NCBI GenBank assembly: GCA_004213645.1
Contig: SGZF01000001.1
Location: 83,062-147,061, forward strand
Direction of reading: 5' to 3'
DNA length: 64,000 nucleotides
Source of the DNA: Flavobacteriales bacterium
Lineage (GTDB): Bacteria; Bacteroidota; Bacteroidia; Flavobacteriales; Flavobacteriaceae
This document shows, in pieces, positions 29,435 to 39,815 of the stretch. A program made the translations under genes and the position numbers. Numbering within the stretch: the first letter of the stretch is position 1; the number at the start of each line of letters is the position of its first letter. The notes below the pieces were generated by a model, which was given only the letters and a program-made list of their open reading frames with translations, was not told the origin of the DNA and did no database searches.

Positions 29435-30566
29435 AATTAGACTAGGAATTTTAGGTGGCGGTGGAGACTCATTAATTGGAATTGTCCATAGAATAGCTTC
29501 TAATATGCATGATAATTATGAAATAATTGGTGGTGTTTTTAATCCAAACTTTTCAGAAAATGTTAAGTTTGGAAAAGAAATAGGCCTTAACGAAAATAGA
29601 ATTTACCAGGACTACGAAAAGATGATTGAAGAAGAGTTAAAATTGGATAAGAGTGAAAGGATGGAAGTTGTATCTATATTAACTCCTAATTTTCTCCACT
29701 ACCCAATGGCAAAAAAACTTCTCGAGAATAATTTTAATGTCATCTGTGAAAAACCAATGACAACTACCTTCGAAGAGGCGCTTGAATTAGACCAAATTTA
29801 CAAATCTAAAAAATTAACTTTTGCAGTTACATACACCTATACTGGCTATCCAATGATTAGACAGATGAAAGAGATGATTAAAGAGGGTGTTATAGGCGAA
29901 ATACAAAGAGTTGATCTTCAATACTATCAAGGATGGATTAACCCTGTAATTCATAATGAGAATAAAAGATCTCAAACCTGGAGACTTCAACCTGATAAAT
30001 CTGGAATTAGTTGTTGTATTGGAGATATTGGAACTCATGCTTTTGATATGTTAGAATACGTAACAGGTATGGAAGTAAAAGAACTACTATCTGATTTAAA
30101 TTATTTATATGATGACAACTCAATGGATGTGGATGGCACAATTCTGGTAAGATTTTCTGATAAGATTAAAGGAGTCATTAGGACAAGTCAAATTGCAACT
30201 GGAGAAGAAAATTCTCTAAAAGTTTCAATATACGGAAGAAAAGGAGGCCTTAAATGGGAGCAAGAAAATCCCAATTATCTTTATCATTTAAGTGAATCTG
30301 AACCACTTAAAATTTTAAAACCAGGACACGATTATAATTCTGATTTTTCAAGAATTTCTTCTAAATTACCTCCTGGTCATCCTGAGGGAATGTTTGATTC
30401 AATGGCTAATATATATAATGGGGTTGCAAGAGAAATTAAAGGTAAAAAAGAATTTGAAGGTGAATATCCAACTTTAAATGATGGTTTAAGGGGAATGCTT
30501 TTCATTGAGAAGGCAGTTGAATCCCACAAAAATGGAAATACTTGGGTCAAACTTAATAGAAACTAA
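29424..30566 (+). CDS. Gfo/Idh/MocA family oxidoreductase
   Basis: LGILGGGGDSLIGIVH; VICEKPMTTTFEEALEL; DIGTHAFDMLEYVTG. Confidence 0.93.
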   Translation: MKNKIRLGILGGGGDSLIGIVHRIASNMHDNYEIIGGVFNPNFSENVKFGKEIGLNENRIYQDYEKMIEEELKLDKSERMEVVSILTPNFLHYPMAKKLLENNFNVICEKPMTTTFEEALELDQIYKSKKLTFAVTYTYTGYPMIRQMKEMIKEGVIGEIQRVDLQYYQGWINPVIHNENKRSQTWRLQPDKSGISCCIGDIGTHAFDMLEYVTGMEVKELLSDLNYLYDDNSMDVDGTILVRFSDKIKGVIRTSQIATGEENSLKVSIYGRKGGLKWEQENPNYLYHLSESEPLKILKPGHDYNSDFSRISSKLPPGHPEGMFDSMANIYNGVAREIKGKKEFEGEYPTLNDGLRGMLFIEKAVESHKNGNTWVKLNRN

Positions 30567-30568
30567 AA

Positions 30569-31621
30569 ATGAAAACAATAAAAGGACCTGCAGTTTTTTT
30601 AGCTCAATTTGTAGACAAATCTCCACCATTTGATTCGTTAGATGGGATTTGTAAGTGGGCTTCTAAACTTGGCTATAAAGGAATTCAAATTCCTACTTGG
30701 GAAAGCTCACTAATTGATTTAGATAAAGCATCTGATAGTCAAGATTATTGTGATGAATTGTTGGGAAAAATTAAATCTTATGGGCTAGAAATTACCGAGC
30801 TATCAACTCATCTTCAGGGACAATTAGTTGCGGTTCATCCTGCATATGACCTAATGTTTGATAATTTTGCACCGAATAATCTAAAGAAAAAACCAAAGGA
30901 AAGGACAGATTGGGCAATTGAAACAGTTAAAAAGGCGGCTATTGCAAGTAGACGTCTTGGATTAAAATCACATGCAACTTTTTCAGGTGCACTTTTATGG
31001 CATACATGGCATCCTTGGCCACAAGCTCCAAAAGGGCTTGTTAAAATGGGGTTTGAGGAATTAGCTAAAAGATGGCTTCCAATTTTAAATGTGTTTGATG
31101 AAAATGGCATTGATATTTGTTACGAAATTCATCCTGGTGAGGATCTTCATGATGGAGTCACTTTTGAAAAATTCTTAAAAGCGACTAATAATCATAAAAG
31201 GGTCAATATTCTTTATGATCCTAGTCATTTTATACTTCAACAACTCGACTATATTGAATATATAGACCATTATCATGAATTTATAAAATCTTTTCATGTT
31301 AAAGATGCTGAGTTCAACCCTACCGGCAAAAAAGGAATGTTTGGAGGTTATCTTGATTGGGCTGATAGAGCTGGAAGATACAGGTCACTTGGAGATGGTC
31401 AAATTGATTTCAAAACAATATTCTCAAAGCTGACCCAATATGGCTGTGATTTATGGGCAGTAATGGAATGGGAATGCTGTATTAAAAGTCCTGAACAAGG
31501 AGCAACTGAGGGAGCAAAATTTATTCAAGATTTAATCATAAATTGTACAACGAAAAAATTTGATGATTTTGCTGGAGGAAAAGCTAATGATGATGACTTA
31601 AAAACAATTTTAAATATTTAA
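30569..31621 (+). CDS. Sugar phosphate isomerase/epimerase family (xylose isomerase-like TIM barrel), cytoplasmic
   Basis: Metal-ligand-like motifs CYEIHPGED, YDPSHF, SFHVKDAEF, AVMEWEC; no signal peptide. Confidence 0.9.
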   Translation: MKTIKGPAVFLAQFVDKSPPFDSLDGICKWASKLGYKGIQIPTWESSLIDLDKASDSQDYCDELLGKIKSYGLEITELSTHLQGQLVAVHPAYDLMFDNFAPNNLKKKPKERTDWAIETVKKAAIASRRLGLKSHATFSGALLWHTWHPWPQAPKGLVKMGFEELAKRWLPILNVFDENGIDICYEIHPGEDLHDGVTFEKFLKATNNHKRVNILYDPSHFILQQLDYIEYIDHYHEFIKSFHVKDAEFNPTGKKGMFGGYLDWADRAGRYRSLGDGQIDFKTIFSKLTQYGCDLWAVMEWECCIKSPEQGATEGAKFIQDLIINCTTKKFDDFAGGKANDDDLKTILNI

Positions 31622-31624
31622 ACT

Positions 31625-32347
31625 ATGAAAAAAACTATATATATTTTGACACTAATTTTATCAACTAATTTTTCACTTTTTTCTCAAGAAAGTAATTGGA
31701 CTGATCTTTTTAATGGAGAAAATCTTGATGGTTGGCATACTTACAACAAGAATGTTAAGAAAAAAATTAAAAAATGGTATGTTGAAAATGGCGAATTAAT
31801 TTTGGATTCTAATAATGATAATATTAGTCGTGGCAATGATATTGTGACAAATAAAAAGTATACAAATTTTGAATTATCAATTGAATGGAATATTCCTTTT
31901 GGAGGTAATAGTGGAGTAATGTTTGGAGTTGAGGAAATAAAAGGAATGGGAGAGCCTTGGCAAACAGGTCCAGAAATTCAAGTTTTAGATAATGATAATT
32001 TTGCAGATGGTAATTCTCTAGCTATACACTTAGCTCCTGCGTTATATGATTTAAAACCTGTTGATCAAATTGAATATAATTCCTATGGAAAATGGAATCA
32101 CCTACTTCTTAAAATTGATCATGATAATAATTTAGGTTCAATAACCTTTAATGGAAACTTTGTTTATTCATTTGCCTTGTCTGGTCCAGAATGGGATAAA
32201 ATGATTTCTAAATCTAAATTTAACAACCCTTCTCATCCACAATATGTAATTGCGCCGCTTTTTGGAAAATTTAAAACTGGCAAAATTGCTCTACAAGATC
32301 ATGGTTTTGCTGTCAGATATAGAAATATTAAAATTAGAGAACTATAA
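31625..32347 (+). CDS. DUF1080 protein (3-keto-disaccharide hydrolase family), secreted/periplasmic
   Basis: Signal peptide MKKTIYILTLILSTNFSLFSQ; WTDLFNGENLDGWHTY; GGNSGVMFGVEE; TGPEIQVLDN. Confidence 0.9.
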   Translation: MKKTIYILTLILSTNFSLFSQESNWTDLFNGENLDGWHTYNKNVKKKIKKWYVENGELILDSNNDNISRGNDIVTNKKYTNFELSIEWNIPFGGNSGVMFGVEEIKGMGEPWQTGPEIQVLDNDNFADGNSLAIHLAPALYDLKPVDQIEYNSYGKWNHLLLKIDHDNNLGSITFNGNFVYSFALSGPEWDKMISKSKFNNPSHPQYVIAPLFGKFKTGKIALQDHGFAVRYRNIKIREL

Positions 32348-32350
32348 AAT

Positions 32351-33205
32351 ATGATTCATTCAATGACTGGCTTTGGTAGGAAGGAAAAGCTAATAAATAA
32401 AAAAAATATAGTCATTGAAATTAGCTCTCTTAACTCAAAGTCACTCGATTTAAATTTAAAAATTGATGACTCGATATCTTTTTTGCATGAATATTTAAGA
32501 AGATCGATAAAGGAAAAAATTAAAAGGGGAAAGGTAAATGTATCTCTTAATATTGATGATTCTGAAGAAGATCAATTTACTTCTTTTAAAAAAACAAAAA
32601 TAAAAGCATTTTTAAAAGAACTTAAAAAAGATTTTCAAATTGACGAATCTCTAATAATTTCTAACTTATTAATTAATAAAGGATATTTAAATTCAAAAGT
32701 AATTTTTTCAAAAAGTGAAGAAAAAGAAATTAAAATTCTTATTGACACTGCTATAGATGAGCAAATTTTATTTAGAAAAATTGAAGGTAAAGCAATTGGT
32801 ATAGATTTAAAAAAAAGTGTTTCTAAAATAGATACTTACATAAAAAAAATTATCTCAATTGAATCATCAAGAATAAAGGATAAAAAAGAAAAGTTTAAAT
32901 CATATTTTAAAGAACTTGAAGATAAATTTGATAAATCAAGATTAGAACAGGAGATTATTTATTATTTAGAAAAATTAGATATTAACGAGGAAATAATAAG
33001 ACTTCAACAGCATTTAAAATTTTTTAGTTCAGAAATAAATATAAAAGATGTAAGAGGGAAAAAACTCTCTTTTATTGCTCAAGAAATAGGAAGAGAAATT
33101 AATACAATTGGTTCTAAGGCTAATAATTTCAAAATACAAAATATGGTAATAAACATGAAAGAGGAGCTTGAGAAAATCAAAGAAAATCTTTTAAATATTA
33201 TTTAA
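32351..33205 (+). CDS. YicC family endoribonuclease-like protein
   Basis: MIHSMTGFGR N-terminus; C-terminal KKLSFIAQEIGREINTIGSKAN. Confidence 0.92.
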   Translation: MIHSMTGFGRKEKLINKKNIVIEISSLNSKSLDLNLKIDDSISFLHEYLRRSIKEKIKRGKVNVSLNIDDSEEDQFTSFKKTKIKAFLKELKKDFQIDESLIISNLLINKGYLNSKVIFSKSEEKEIKILIDTAIDEQILFRKIEGKAIGIDLKKSVSKIDTYIKKIISIESSRIKDKKEKFKSYFKELEDKFDKSRLEQEIIYYLEKLDINEEIIRLQQHLKFFSSEINIKDVRGKKLSFIAQEIGREINTIGSKANNFKIQNMVINMKEELEKIKENLLNII

Positions 33206-33778
33206 ATGAAAAGCAATAAACTTATTGTTTTTTCTGGACCTTCAGGAACAGGTAAGACTACTTTAGTCAAATATGTTTTGAATAAATTCAGTAAGATTCA
33301 ATTTTCAATTTCTGCTACTTCAAGACAACCAAGAGGACAAGAAAAAGATTCTGAAGATTATTATTTTTTAAATAATGAAGAGTTTAAAAAGAAGGTTAAG
33401 AATCAAGAATTTATTGAATATGAAGAGGTTTATGGCGGCTTTTTTTATGGTACACTTAAGTCAGAGTTAAATAGAATATGGGGCATAAATAAAATTGTAA
33501 TCTTTGATATTGATGTAGTTGGGGGGATTAATATTAAAGAAATGTTCCCAAAAGAAACTCTTTCAGTTTTTGTTATGCCTCCTAGTGTAGAAATACTTCG
33601 ACAAAGATTAATTGAAAGAGGTGACGTGTCTAGGGATGAAATTGAAACAAGAATAGAAAAAGCAAAAAAAGAATTAGATTTTGCTTCAAAATTTGATAAT
33701 ATTATCATTAATACTGATATTAAAGAATCAAAAAAAAATACTTTCTCAATTATAAAAGACTTTATAGAAAATGAGTAA
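33206..33778 (+). CDS. gmk: Guanylate kinase
   Basis: LIVFSGPSGTGKTTL; SATSRQPRGQEKDSEDYYFL. Confidence 0.96.
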   Translation: MKSNKLIVFSGPSGTGKTTLVKYVLNKFSKIQFSISATSRQPRGQEKDSEDYYFLNNEEFKKKVKNQEFIEYEEVYGGFFYGTLKSELNRIWGINKIVIFDIDVVGGINIKEMFPKETLSVFVMPPSVEILRQRLIERGDVSRDEIETRIEKAKKELDFASKFDNIIINTDIKESKKNTFSIIKDFIENE

Positions 33779-34343
33779 TGTAGGTTTATATCTGGGAACC
33801 TTTAATCCTATTCATAATGGTCATGTTACTTTGACCGAATATTTTTCTAAATTAATAGAGCTAGATGAAGTATTGGTTGTAATTAGTCCTCAAAGTCCTT
33901 TTAAAAATCAGGAAAATTTGATAAATGATAAACAAAGACTTGAGATGGCTGAAATAGTATTTAAAAAGTATGATAATGTTCGTGTTTCAGATATTGAATT
34001 TAAAATGTCCAAGCCTAATTTTACAATAGATACACTTAAAGAATTTAAAAAGAGACACAAATACAATAAGCTAATATTATTAATTGGTGAAGATAATTTA
34101 ATAGGATTCAATAAATGGAAAGATTATAAAAAGATTATTGAGATTGCGGAGGTTTATGTTTACCCCAGAGATACTGATCATAAAATACCTGAAGAAATTT
34201 TATCAAATAATAATATTAAACTTGTTGATGCTCCAAAAATTAAAATTTCAAGTTCTCATATTAGAGAGTTAATTAAATCAAATAAAAAAATTGACTCACT
34301 AGTACCTATAGAAGTATTAAACTTTTTAAATTCTATTACTTAA
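33771..34343 (+). CDS. nadD: Nicotinate-nucleotide adenylyltransferase
   Basis: GLYLGTFNPIHNGHVTL; ISSSHIREL. Confidence 0.94.
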   Translation: MSNVGLYLGTFNPIHNGHVTLTEYFSKLIELDEVLVVISPQSPFKNQENLINDKQRLEMAEIVFKKYDNVRVSDIEFKMSKPNFTIDTLKEFKKRHKYNKLILLIGEDNLIGFNKWKDYKKIIEIAEVYVYPRDTDHKIPEEILSNNNIKLVDAPKIKISSSHIRELIKSNKKIDSLVPIEVLNFLNSIT

Positions 34344-35628
34344 TAGAATTAATTATATCTATTAAAGATTTTGTTAAATTTTCTCTTGAAAGGGAATCTA
34401 TATTATCTGGAATTTGTTTTTTAAATTCTCCCTTAGACCACTCATTGTATTCTTTTTCTATAAAACTTACGACCTTATTAATGTCATTATTATTTGCGTT
34501 AAATGATTTTAATGAAAACTTAAATAAAAGTTCTGTTTCATAAGCAGCGTTAGAAAAATTTATAATTGGAGACCCTGATGCAAGGTACTCTATAAGCTTT
34601 CCAGAAATCATATCAGTATCTTCTGTATCCATATAATTAATGTTAATTAATAAATGAGAAGATTTAACTAACCTTATTGATTCATCATGGCTAACATATC
34701 CTTTATCGACAAAATCAATTTTTTTAGAATATAATTTTTTAATTTTTTTATCGATGTTACCAGCAAAAGTTAAAATAATTTTTAATTTAAGATTTCTTGG
34801 ATTTAACCTTCTTAAAACTTCATCAAAAACTTTATAATTATGATTTTTTGTAAGCACCCCCGTAAAAACAATATTAAATTTATTAGGCTTTTGTTCTTCG
34901 ATCTTGTCATAAATTAATTTATCATATCCATTATAAATCTGATGTATTTTCGAAGTGTCAGAAATTTTACTTCTAATAATAGAATGATATCTATCCCCAA
35001 CTGTAGTTATGATTGCATTAGCATTATCAAGAACTTTTGATTCTAATCTTTCATTAATTTTTCTAGAAAAGTTGAACCTAAATCTTTTTTTTAAATAAAA
35101 AATTTCAGACCAAGGATCTCTTAAATCAACAATCCACTTTAAATGAAACTTATTAAAAATTTTTTGACCTATTAAGTGAGATGAATGAGGTGGGCCTGTA
35201 GTAATTACACAGTCAATTTTATTATTATTAATGATTTCTCTTGATTTTTTATATGCAAAATAATTCCACCCTACTCTTGAATCAGGTATAAAAAAGTTAA
35301 CCCTTATAAAGGATGTTATTTTATCAAAAATTGAGTTAAGAGGAATATAAGATTGGGGTATACCTTTAGAACTAGTTCCAGTTTTTAATAAAGAGTATAA
35401 TTTTAAAATTTCAAAACTAAATGTCTTATGAGTTTTAACATCTTTAACTTGACTTAAAAGTGAATTATCAATTAAATTATATGAAGCATTTTTGGGATTG
35501 ACAGTAATAACTATTGGATTATTACCAAGTTTCTTCAAATACTTTGCAAAGTACATCCATCTTTGAACTCCAGAACCACCAGATGGTGGCCAATAATACG
35601 AAATAATAAGTATGTTTAAGTTGCTCAA
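34336..35628 (-). CDS. Glycosyltransferase, GT4-like fold
   Basis: ILIISYYWPPSGGSGVQRW; GKLIEYLASGSPII. Confidence 0.88.
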   Translation of the reverse strand: MSNLNILIISYYWPPSGGSGVQRWMYFAKYLKKLGNNPIVITVNPKNASYNLIDNSLLSQVKDVKTHKTFSFEILKLYSLLKTGTSSKGIPQSYIPLNSIFDKITSFIRVNFFIPDSRVGWNYFAYKKSREIINNNKIDCVITTGPPHSSHLIGQKIFNKFHLKWIVDLRDPWSEIFYLKKRFRFNFSRKINERLESKVLDNANAIITTVGDRYHSIIRSKISDTSKIHQIYNGYDKLIYDKIEEQKPNKFNIVFTGVLTKNHNYKVFDEVLRRLNPRNLKLKIILTFAGNIDKKIKKLYSKKIDFVDKGYVSHDESIRLVKSSHLLININYMDTEDTDMISGKLIEYLASGSPIINFSNAAYETELLFKFSLKSFNANNNDINKVVSFIEKEYNEWSKGEFKKQIPDNIDSLSRENLTKSLIDIINSIK

Positions 35629-35630
35629 AA

Positions 35631-36509
35631 CTAATTTAATTTTAGTTGAACCCCAACACCAAATACTTCTCTGACTTGTAACCTTGATATAGCATTATCA
35701 TCATAGATCAATTGAAATATTAATTGAGTCGAAAGAAGAGGGTTAACATCGATTTCAATTTGTGCAAGATAATCTAAGTCTATGTTAGATGCATTCTCAA
35801 GGTAGTTAGAGAATAATTTTAAATCTTGCCTGTAGTTTACATTTTCAAGTAAAACACCTTCTGAGTGGAAAGTTAAGTTAGCACCTAACTCATATCTTGA
35901 TGATTTGTCTTTTGCAACTCCAAAATATGTCTCATTTTCTAAAAGATTCTCAGTAAACCTTTTACTTACAATAATTAATCTTGATGCAAGTGGTGAATAA
36001 TTAATCCATAATTTTTCGTCTTTTTTCCATAAAAAGCCTGATCCAAGTTGAAAATATGAGGGAGAAAAAATTTTAGTAGTTAATTCTCTAATTTCATTAT
36101 TTTCATCATCTTTTTTATATTTAAAACCATTACCAATTTGTGATGTAAAATTAAAAAATGCAGAAAAAGATAGATTTTTGGTAAACTCTCTACCTAAAAT
36201 TGATTGAATTAAAATTCGATCATCAATTTTTCTGGCAAATGGAGCGTTTTTATATTTTGCAAGACCAAAAGCTGATTCAACATTTGTTAACCAGTTCCAT
36301 CCATTATTCTTCAATTCCCATTCATAATCAAATTTTATAGTACCTGAAAAATTATTTGTACCACCACCAACCCAATCACTAAAACCAGTTTGATTAAGTA
36401 AGACTGCTATGTTTCCTCTTGTAACCCAAAGTGAGTCTTTATCGACAACTTCTTGAGAATAGGATTCTAAAATAAAAAATACACTGAATAAAAGAAAATA
36501 ATTCCTCAT
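35631..36509 (-). CDS. DUF3078 family secreted/outer-membrane-associated protein
   Basis: Signal MRNYFLLFSVFFILESYSQ; VLLNQTGFSDWVGGGTNNFSGTI; start moved to internal Met to remove overlap. Confidence 0.82.
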   Translation of the reverse strand: MRNYFLLFSVFFILESYSQEVVDKDSLWVTRGNIAVLLNQTGFSDWVGGGTNNFSGTIKFDYEWELKNNGWNWLTNVESAFGLAKYKNAPFARKIDDRILIQSILGREFTKNLSFSAFFNFTSQIGNGFKYKKDDENNEIRELTTKIFSPSYFQLGSGFLWKKDEKLWINYSPLASRLIIVSKRFTENLLENETYFGVAKDKSSRYELGANLTFHSEGVLLENVNYRQDLKLFSNYLENASNIDLDYLAQIEIDVNPLLSTQLIFQLIYDDNAISRLQVREVFGVGVQLKLN

Positions 36510-36516
36510 GAAATAA

Positions 36517-36837
36517 TTACATAAATCCCAGTTCAAGTTTTGCTTCCTCACTCATTAGATCTTTTGTCCAAGGAGGATCAAAAGTGATTTCAACTTCTGC
36601 TGTTTTAACCTCGTCTATCGATTTAATTTTTTCTTCAACCTCGACCGGAAGACTCTCTGCTACAGGACAATTTGGTGATGTAAGAGTCATCATAATTTTC
36701 ACTTCATTATCTTCATTCACAAAAACATCGTAAATAAGTCCTAATTCATATATGTCGACAGGAATTTCAGGATCAAAGATTGATTTCAATTCTTTAACAA
36801 TTTTCTCGCCTAAATCATTTGTATTATTATTCGTCAT
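36517..36837 (-). CDS. SUF-associated MIP18/DUF59 family Fe-S assembly protein
   Basis: IFDPEIPVDIYELGLIYDV; MTLTSPNCPVAESLP. Confidence 0.92.
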   Translation of the reverse strand: MTNNNTNDLGEKIVKELKSIFDPEIPVDIYELGLIYDVFVNEDNEVKIMMTLTSPNCPVAESLPVEVEEKIKSIDEVKTAEVEITFDPPWTKDLMSEEAKLELGFM

Positions 36838-36839
36838 TT

Positions 36840-37262
36840 TTACTTTTTTGATTGATATGCCAAAGCATATATTTTTATCTGTTTTACCATTGATAGTAAG
36901 CCGTTTGCTCTTGTCTGTGATAGATGGCTATTAAGCCCTATTTTTTCAATAAAATCAATATTAGATTCAATAATATCTTCAGGTTTATGTCCTGAAAAAA
37001 CTCTTATCAAAAGAGAAATAATCCCTTTTGAAATTATTGCATCACTGTCTGCTTCAAATATAATGATGTTATTATTAAAACTAGAATTAAGCCATACTTT
37101 ACTTTGACATCCTTTAATGAGGTTTGAATCAATTCTATTATCAGAATCAAATGCGGGAAGGGTTTTCCCTAAATCAATTAAATATTGGTATTTCTCTGAC
37201 CAATCTTGAAAAAAATTGAATTCATCAATGATCTCATTCTGAATTTGTTGAATACTTTTCAT
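36840..37262 (-). CDS. sufE: SufE family cysteine desulfuration protein
   Basis: LIKGCQSKVWL active site; adjacent sufS. Confidence 0.93.
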   Translation of the reverse strand: MKSIQQIQNEIIDEFNFFQDWSEKYQYLIDLGKTLPAFDSDNRIDSNLIKGCQSKVWLNSSFNNNIIIFEADSDAIISKGIISLLIRVFSGHKPEDIIESNIDFIEKIGLNSHLSQTRANGLLSMVKQIKIYALAYQSKK

Positions 37263-37278
37263 AATTAAAAATAATCAA

Positions 37279-38493
37279 TTACCCTAACATGCTAGTCGCC
37301 TTTTCAACCGCATCTGTAAATAAATCTATTTCACTTTTGGTGTTATAAAATGAAAAAGATGCTCTAACGGTACCTGGTATATTAAAGTGATCCATAATTG
37401 GCTGAGTACAATGTTGCCCTGTTCTAACAGCTATTCCAAATTGGTCCAATATTGATCCAATATCAGATGGATGATAATCTTTAATGTTGAATGATATAAC
37501 TGATATTTTTTCGTTTATGTCTCCATATATTTTTATTCCATCTATTTTTTTTAATTTTTCAGTTGCATAATCTAGTAAACTTTTTTCATAAGCTTCAATA
37601 TTATCAAAACCGATTGAATTCATGTATTCTAAAGCTGCTCCAAACCCAATTACTCCAGCAATATTTGGGGTGCCAGCTTCAAATTTATGAGGTAATTCAG
37701 CGTATTCAGTTTGCTTAAATGTGACATTTGATATCATTTCGCCACCTCCTTGGTATGGTGGAAGTGAGTCTAGTAATTCAGATTTTCCATATAAAAATCC
37801 AACGCCTGTTGGACCACATAATTTATGAGCAGATGCAACATAGAAATCGACATCTAATTCAGATAAATTAATCTTAAAATGAGCAGCACTCTGAGCTCCG
37901 TCAATTAAAACCTTACTATTATTCAAATGAGCTAAATCAATTATTTCTTTTATAGGGTTTATTGTTCCTAGAGTATTAGAAACATGATTTACAAATACAA
38001 ACTTCACATTTGGTGTGAGCAGTAATTTATATTTGTCAATATTTAAAGTTCCGTCACTATTCATTGGAATTATTTTAAGTTTAGAACCTGTTTTATCACA
38101 TAACATCTGCCAAGGTACAATGTTTGAATGGTGCTCCATTTCTGAAATAATTAATTCATCTTTAGATGATAATTCTTTTTCTAATCCTGAAGAAATTATA
38201 TTTATTCCATGAGTTGTTCCTGAAGTGAATATTACTTCAAAACTATTAGATATTCCAAAATGATTTTTAACAATAGCCCTTGCATTTTCATATTTATCAG
38301 TAGCATCTGCACTCAATGAATGTAATCCTCTATGAATATTTGAATTAGAGTTTTTATAATAATCTGAAATAACATCAATTACTTGATTAGGAGTCTGAGA
38401 TGTAGCAGCATTATCAAAGTAAATAAGATCAGTATTATTTATTTTTTTACTGAGTATTGGAAAATCCTCTCTTATTTTATATACGTCTAACAT
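37279..38493 (-). CDS. sufS: Cysteine desulfurase SufS
   Basis: YFDNAATSQTP; SAHKLCGPTGVGFLYG; AVRTGQHCTQPIM. Confidence 0.95.
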   Translation of the reverse strand: MLDVYKIREDFPILSKKINNTDLIYFDNAATSQTPNQVIDVISDYYKNSNSNIHRGLHSLSADATDKYENARAIVKNHFGISNSFEVIFTSGTTHGINIISSGLEKELSSKDELIISEMEHHSNIVPWQMLCDKTGSKLKIIPMNSDGTLNIDKYKLLLTPNVKFVFVNHVSNTLGTINPIKEIIDLAHLNNSKVLIDGAQSAAHFKINLSELDVDFYVASAHKLCGPTGVGFLYGKSELLDSLPPYQGGGEMISNVTFKQTEYAELPHKFEAGTPNIAGVIGFGAALEYMNSIGFDNIEAYEKSLLDYATEKLKKIDGIKIYGDINEKISVISFNIKDYHPSDIGSILDQFGIAVRTGQHCTQPIMDHFNIPGTVRASFSFYNTKSEIDLFTDAVEKATSMLG

Positions 38494-39810
38494 TTATAAA
38501 TCGAATCCTAAGCTTACTCCTAGCTTTTTAGAAATTAATGAGTTAATTCTTTTCTTTAAACTCGGAATATTAACACTTTTAAGAACATTATTGGCAAAAC
38601 CATAAGTAAGAAGAGCTATTGCTTCTTTTTCTGGAATTCCTCTAGATTTTAAGTAAAAAAGTGCTTCTTTATTAAGTTGTCCAATTGTGCAACCATGAGA
38701 ACATTTGACATCATCTGCAAATATTTCAAGTTGAGGTTTTGAATTAACTTTAGCCTTGTTATCAATTAAAATATTATTATTTTGTTGAAATGCATTTGTC
38801 TTTTGTGCAATTTGATCAACTAGTATTTTACCATTAAAAACACCAACTGATCTTTCAGAAAAAATTCCTTTATAATCCTGATGGCTCTCACAATTCGGTT
38901 GAGCATGGTTTACAAGCGTATTATGATCTACATGCTGATCTCCTTCAAGTATTGTTAAACCTTTGAGTGTTGATTGAATATTTTCACCTTTATGATAAAA
39001 GTTTAGGTTATTTCTAGTTAATTTTCCTCCAAAAGAAAAAGTATGAACCCTAACATTACTATCTCTTTTTTGATCAATAAATGTATTGTCTATTAGATTG
39101 GATGATTCAAGATCATTTTGAATTTTGTAATAATCAATAAATGAATTCTTTTCAGCATATATCTCTGTAAGTGAATTTGTAAGTCCAGTATGAGATTTTA
39201 AACTTTGGTGTCTTTCTATTATTTCAACTCTAGCATTTTCCTCAACAATAATGATGTTTCTTGGCTGAAGCCATAATGGTTTGTTTTTGCCTGTTGAAAA
39301 ATGCAATATCTGAACTGGATCCTCTGGTAAAACAGATTTTGGAATATAAATATATGCTCCTTCCTGAGTATATGAAGTGTTTAATGATGCTAAGCTTTCG
39401 TCATCAGGGACTATTTTGTTAAAGTATTTAGAAATTGTTTTTTTATACTTACTTTTTGATAATGCTGCAGATAATACACATATATCCATACCGTCATGCG
39501 TTGTGTTTGACAAGAATGGATTAAAAACTCCGTCAACAAAAACTATTTTGAAAGAATCAATATCATTAATTGAATATTTTTTTATGTCCTTAAGCTCAAT
39601 ATTTGGATTTCTATTTACTGATAAATTATAGTCTCTTTGTATTATAGATTTAAGAGATGTATACTTCCATTGTTCATCTTTTTTTGTGGGGAAGCCTTTA
39701 TTTTCAAATCTCTTTAAGGCATTTTTTCTATATACATGAACAGGACTCTGAAGGTCTATCTCCTGCTCAAAAGCAATAAAAGAATCCAATAATTTATCTT
39801 GAAAACTCAT
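38494..39810 (-). CDS. sufD: Fe-S cluster assembly protein SufD
   Basis: ADDVKCSHGCTIGQLNKEALFYLKSRGIPEKEA. Confidence 0.95.
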   Translation of the reverse strand: MSFQDKLLDSFIAFEQEIDLQSPVHVYRKNALKRFENKGFPTKKDEQWKYTSLKSIIQRDYNLSVNRNPNIELKDIKKYSINDIDSFKIVFVDGVFNPFLSNTTHDGMDICVLSAALSKSKYKKTISKYFNKIVPDDESLASLNTSYTQEGAYIYIPKSVLPEDPVQILHFSTGKNKPLWLQPRNIIIVEENARVEIIERHQSLKSHTGLTNSLTEIYAEKNSFIDYYKIQNDLESSNLIDNTFIDQKRDSNVRVHTFSFGGKLTRNNLNFYHKGENIQSTLKGLTILEGDQHVDHNTLVNHAQPNCESHQDYKGIFSERSVGVFNGKILVDQIAQKTNAFQQNNNILIDNKAKVNSKPQLEIFADDVKCSHGCTIGQLNKEALFYLKSRGIPEKEAIALLTYGFANNVLKSVNIPSLKKRINSLISKKLGVSLGFDL

Positions 39811-39815
39811 AATTA

